5,398 nucleotides of DNA, taken from positions 1-5,398 of the forward strand of contig JAGGTM010000023.1 in NCBI GenBank assembly GCA_021163745.1, written 5' to 3'. This document shows positions 1 through 3,500 of this stretch, in pieces (positions within the stretch are counted from its first letter, which is position 1; the number at the start of each line of letters is the position of its first letter). The position numbers and the translations under genes were made by a program. This DNA is from a bacterium (lineage in GTDB: Bacteria; Patescibacteriota; Minisyncoccia; Portnoybacterales; JAGGTM01). The notes below the pieces were generated by a model. It did no database searches. It was not told the DNA's origin and saw only the letters and a program-made list of their open reading frames with translations.

Positions 1-2
1 AA

Positions 3-23
3 ACAATTTGCTTCGCAAATTGT
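3..23. repeat. Perfect inverted repeat (hairpin), 9-bp arms, 3-nt loop
   Basis: Arms acaatttgc (3-11) and gcaaattgt (15-23) are exact reverse complements around a ttc loop. No T-tract follows on the + strand, so an intrinsic terminator is doubtful. It may be the trailing part of a structure belonging to an upstream gene outside the window. Confidence 0.65.
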
Positions 24-32
24 AAGGGCAAG

Positions 33-62
33 CAAAAGTCAAATCTATAACTCAAAAGTCAA
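33..62. repeat. Direct repeat caaaagtcaa, two copies 20 nt apart
   Basis: The 10-base word caaaagtcaa occurs at 33-42 and 53-62, separated by an AT-rich spacer. Short degenerate 'aactcaaaagtcaa' strings of this kind often fill spacers in low-GC candidate-phyla genomes. A specific function is not apparent. Confidence 0.55.
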
Positions 63-77
63 GAGCTGAGAGAAGGA

Positions 78-103
78 AGACCTCGCCCGTTTAGGCGAGG
101 TCT
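78..103. repeat. Perfect 10-bp GC-rich hairpin, 6-nt loop
   Basis: Arms agacctcgcc (78-87) and ggcgaggtct (94-103) pair perfectly around the loop cgttta. It is the strongest hairpin in the window. It is followed by gcccccgccggc rather than a T-run on +, and by tccttctctc when read on the minus strand, so it is not a standard intrinsic terminator in either direction. It could be a Rho-independent-like stem lacking its U-tract, a transcript-end stabiliser, or a copy of a dispersed intergenic repeat. Confidence 0.7.
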
Positions 104-148
104 GCCCCCGCCGGCAATTTTGCTTCCCCCCTTATTTCTAATGGAGTA

Positions 149-165
149 GCGGAACGAAGCTCCGC
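149..165. repeat. Short inverted repeat gcgga...tccgc
   Basis: Five-base arms at 149-153 and 161-165 flank acgaagc, which can add a single inner C-G pair over a gaa loop. The stem is short and of uncertain significance. Confidence 0.4.
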
Positions 166-169
166 ATCA

Positions 170-250
170 TCGCCCGTCTAAGTTTTTCTTCGCACGCTTA
201 AGTTTTACGAAGTAAAGGTTTGGCGGGTGGGATAAAAGTTAGGCGGGTGA
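170..250. repeat. Long imperfect inverted repeat, 17-nt arms
   Basis: Arm tcgcccgtctaagtttt (170-186) and arm aaaagttaggcgggtga (234-250) pair over 17 positions with one G-G mismatch and two G-U pairs as RNA. The loop contains a second small inverted repeat (cttcg 188-192, cgaag 208-212) and a ggcgggtg copy at 222-229. The latter repeats at 242-249 within the right arm and may compete for pairing. The whole could be a small structured RNA element or a non-autonomous repeat. No known RNA family is recognised. Confidence 0.5.
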
Positions 251-293
251 AACCTGCTACCTTAAAGAAGTAGGATAATTTATCGCCGCCGGT

Positions 294-322
294 TTGATTT
301 AAAAAAGAGAGGTTAGCATATT
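294..322 (+). promoter_or_regulatory. Weak sigma-70-type promoter candidate for gyrB
   Basis: TTGATT (294-299, four of six to TTGACA) and CATATT (317-322, four of six to TATAAT) are 17 bases apart and lie about 80 bases before the gyrB start. In such AT-rich DNA a match of this quality can occur by chance. It would give a leader of about 70 nucleotides. Confidence 0.25.
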
Positions 323-372
323 TTTATTTCTTTTTCTTATTTGGCAGAGAGAGATTAAAAAAAACTACTTTC

Positions 373-396
373 AACTTCCAACATCTAACTTCCAAC
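373..396 (+). repeat. Direct repeat aacttccaac in the gyrB leader; no Shine-Dalgarno
   Basis: The word aacttccaac occurs at 373-382 and 387-396, just before ATG 401. The stretch is pyrimidine-rich and has no AGGAGG-like element within the normal 5-12 base distance; the nearest purine run (agagagag, 346-353) is far too distant. Translation initiation at this gene therefore does not seem to depend on a standard Shine-Dalgarno pairing. Confidence 0.5.
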
Positions 397-400
397 TTCT

Positions 401-556
401 ATGCCTTTTCAAAAATCTAATAAAAATTCTACATACAAAGCAAAGGATATTTATGTGTTAGAGGGTTTAGAGCCGGTTCGCAAAAGACCGGGAATGTATA
501 TTGGCTCTACTGGAAGCGATGGATTGCATCACTTAATTTGGGAGTGTGTAGATAAC
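401..556 (+). other. gyrB: GyrB extein 1: N-terminal part of GHKL ATPase domain
   Basis: This segment encodes residues 1-52 of the host protein. It has a short basic, polar N-terminal tail, then the conserved VLEGLEPVRKRPGMYIG strand-helix and the first ATP-binding helix LHHLIWECVDN. Glu48 corresponds to the general base (Glu42 in E. coli GyrB) and Asn52 to the Mg-coordinating Asn46, by a constant offset of six residues that also holds for the later ATPase motifs. The segment stops exactly at this catalytic Asn, where intein 1 begins, so by itself it cannot bind ATP. Confidence 0.93.
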
Positions 557-3500
557 AGTGTAAGTTATGATACTCCTGTAATTATAAGAAAAGAAGGTAA
601 AATCCAAATTCAGAAAATAGGAAAGTTAATAGATGAACTTTTTAGTAAAAATGCTAATTTAGTAGAAAAATCTACTGATGGGGAAGCAGAGATTTTAAGA
701 AAAGGTTTTAAAATAGAGGCATTATCTTTTAATCCTTGTACCTTGAAGCTAAGTTTTAAACCGGTCTTTTCTTTAATTCGTCACAGAGTTAATAGTGAAA
801 TTTACAAAGTTAGTTTACAGAATGGAAGACAAGTAGAAATTACTCCGTATCATTCTTTATTTACTTTGAGAAAGGGCAAAGTTTTACCTATTAAAGGTTC
901 AGAGATTAATATAGGTACTCCTATTGTAGTTCCAAAAATATGGCCGGAGCCGGATGAACCAATTGAGGAAATTGATTTAATAGATGAATTATTGAAATTA
1001 CCTGCCAAAAAAACAGAGAAGTTGTATCTTTACAATGTTAGAGAGATACTAACTAAAAATAAGGAGATTTATGAAAAATTGAAACCTGCACTTAAACAAA
1101 GAGCAAATAGAACTTTAACTTGCCATTATTCAAATATTTTTTATGACTTTAAGCGATACAATTATTTGCCTTTTAATTTATTAAGAGAGTTAGAATATAA
1201 AGATATTGAAAAGTTTAAAAAGAAGGTTTTAATTGGCGCTTGTTGGAATAAAAGAGTTCGATTAAAGCCAAAACTTAAAATAAAAAGAGAAATAGTAGAA
1301 CTTTTAGGAATTTTTGCTAGCGAAGGTTCTATTATAAAAAATAAAGGTCTTCCAAATAGAATAGTTTTCAGTTTAGGGGCAAAAGAAAAAGATTTAATTA
1401 GATATACTTGTTCTTTAATTCAAAAAGTTTTTGGACTTAAAGTAAAACCTTGTTATGTTCATAATAGCGCAAGAAACATTGCTATTGATTCTTACTTAGT
1501 AGCATTGATTTTTAAGGAAATTATTAAGACAGGAGAAAATAGTTTAAATAAAAAGATTCCAGATGTTATATTCAATTTAAAAAGAAAATTAAGAGAGAGA
1601 TACCTTATAGGTTATTTAGCAGGAGATGGATATCCTAACAAAATTTGGTGTGAACACTTAATTAAAAATACTACCCCATCAAAATTAGAGAATAAGAAAT
1701 TTAATGCTACCAGCGTAAGCAAAAAACTTATTATTACCCTTTCTTATCTTCTTTCTTCTTTGAATAAAACATATTCTTTTTATCAAAGAAAAATTGCAAA
1801 TGAGAAAAGATTTATTGAGTTGACTTACAAAGGGAGAAGGAGAATATCAGAAGCTAAACCTCAGAAACTTTCTTATGCATTGGATTTTTATTGGAATACC
1901 AAATCTTCTTACATTAATCATCTTCCTACAACAGAAATTATTTCAGAAATTTTATGGAAGAGATCTTCTTCACTAAATATTAATTTGCTCGGAGGTATTT
2001 CTTTTAATAAAGTTTTATCTTTAATAAAAGAAGGCAAAATAAGTGTATATCCTTTTGGCTTTAAGTTTTTGCATTCTCATTTAGGTATATTAAGAGTAAG
2101 GAAAGCTCAAAAAATAAAATATAATCATCCTTGGGTTTATGATATTTCTGTTCCTTTCAGGGAAAATTTTGTAGGCGGATTTTCTCCTATAATTCTTCAT
2201 AATAGTTTAGACGAAGCAATCGCCGGATACGCAAAGAACATAAAAGTAATTCTTCTAAGCGATAAGAGAGTTTGTGTAGAAGATGATGGAAGAGGTATCC
2301 CTGTAGAAAAGCATCCTCAGACCAAGAAGTCTGCTTTAGAGACGGTAATGACTACTTTGCATGCTGGAGCAAAATTTGGTGGTCAGTCCTATAAAATTGC
2401 GGGAGGGTTACACGGAGTAGGAGTTTCTGTGGTTTGTGCATTGTCTTCTTGGATGAGAGTAGAGGTAAAAAGAAATGGATTTAAGTATGCTCAAGAGTAT
2501 TCAAAAGGGAAGGCAAAAACCAAAGTAAGAAAAATAGGGAAATGTTTTGATACCGGAACTACAGTAATCTTTGAACCCGATCCGGAGATATTTAAAGATG
2601 TAAAATTTAACTGGAAAAAGATTGTGAATCATTTACGCCAGCAGGCGTATTTAACCAGAGGGGTAAGGATAAAGATAAGAGATGAGAGAGAGGAAATTCC
2701 AAAGGAATATAATTTCTATTTTGATGGGGGATTGATTTCTTACGTAGATTATTTAAACAGAGATGAAAAACCGCTAAGCAGTATATTTTATGTGAACAAA
2801 GAATACAATGAAGTGCTTGTAGAGATTGCTCTTCAGTATACTGAAGATATTCAAGGTTACGAAGAGGGTTTTGCTAATAACATATTCACAGGGGAAGGAG
2901 GAACGCATTTAACGGGATTTAGAACTGCATTGACCCGGACGCTTAATAGTTATGCCAGAAAAATAGGAATGCTTAAAGAATCAGATGAAAATTTGACCGG
3001 AGAAGATGTTAGAGAGGGCTTGACTGCAGTGGTGTCAGTAAAAATAAAAGAACCACAATTTGAAGGGCAAACAAAAGCAAGATTAGGAAACCCTGAAGCA
3101 AAGACAGCAGTGGAAATGGTTTTTTCCGAGGCATTTGAGGAATTTTTAGAAAAAAATCCTTCAGATGCAAAGGCAATTTTGCAGAAATGTATATTATCAT
3201 CAAAAGCAAGGAGAGCGGCAAAAGCAGCAAGAGAGACAATAATAAGAAAGGGGGTTTTGGAGGGTCTTACTCTTCCGGGAAAATTGGCAGATTGTTCTTC
3301 GAGAAAGCCGGAGGAGTCAGAATTATTTATTGTAGAAGGAGATTCTGCCGGTGGCTCTTGTAAATCTGGAAGAGATAGAAGATTTCAGGCAATTTTGCCA
3401 TTAAGAGGAAAAATTTTAAATATAGAGAAGTGCAGAATAGATAAAGCATTGGCTTCAAAAGAGATAAAGGCCCTTATTGTTGCTTTAGGGACTGCTATTG

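Larger units (their letters stand above)
1..400. other. Non-coding region upstream of gyrB, rich in hairpins and short repeats
   Basis: No gene, tRNA or rRNA is seen here on either strand, and short frames are broken by frequent stops. Positions 1-260 are unusually structured: two strong hairpins (3-23 and 78-103), a weaker one (149-165), a long imperfect inverted repeat (170-250) and direct repeats. The GC-rich blocks (cgcccg, gcccccgccggc, ggcgggtg) stand out against AT-rich surroundings. Positions 300-400 are AT- and pyrimidine-rich and probably hold the gyrB promoter and leader. Confidence 0.7.
557..2203 (+). mobile_element. Intein 1 in gyrB (ATPase-site insertion), with LAGLIDADG endonuclease
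   Basis: A 549-residue in-frame insertion that splits VDN|SLDEAIAGY. Self-splicing features are visible. Ser1 opens block A (SVSYDTPVII). Block B has T96-P-Y-H99. Block F begins at V527 (VYDISVPFRENFVGG). Block G ends ILHN, with His548 and Asn549, followed by the +1 Ser of the extein. The core carries two LAGLIDADG motifs: LLGIFASEG at 249-257 and LIGYLAGDG at 350-358. Precise excision restores an uninterrupted GyrB ATPase motif. The element is expected to splice post-translationally, and its endonuclease would cut intein-free gyrB alleles to drive homing. Ser1 replaces the commoner Cys1 and is still a valid nucleophile. Splicing and cutting activity are inferred, not shown. A group I intron is excluded because the insertion is open in frame and has protein-splicing blocks at both ends. 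Confidence 0.95.

Noticed and set aside
78..103. Intrinsic terminator of an upstream gene.
   Set aside because: The stem is strong, but no T-tract follows it on either strand, so it is listed only as a hairpin.
1..300. Possible CRISPR array or tRNA in the repeat-rich upstream part.
   Set aside because: The repeats are only 8-17 bases, unevenly spaced and in both orientations. No cloverleaf with a T-arm or acceptor stem can be built.
455..496. Alternative gyrB starts at GTG 455 or ATG 494.
   Set aside because: Both fall inside or after the conserved segment around VLEGLEPVRKRPGMYIG and would remove part of the ATPase domain.
557..2203. Interpretation of the insertions as group I/II introns carrying endonuclease genes.
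   Set aside because: Both insertions are open and in frame from end to end. They begin with Ser1/block A and end with block F and His-Asn before Ser or Thr, which is protein-splicing architecture.
3009..3239. Minus-strand open frame of 76 codons with a very hydrophobic, Leu-rich translation that looks like a small membrane protein.
   Set aside because: It lies antisense to the conserved transducer part of gyrB. The purine-rich sense codons (gaa, gag, aag, gca) read backwards give strings of Leu, Phe and Ser. It has no promoter, no ribosome binding site and no recognisable family.
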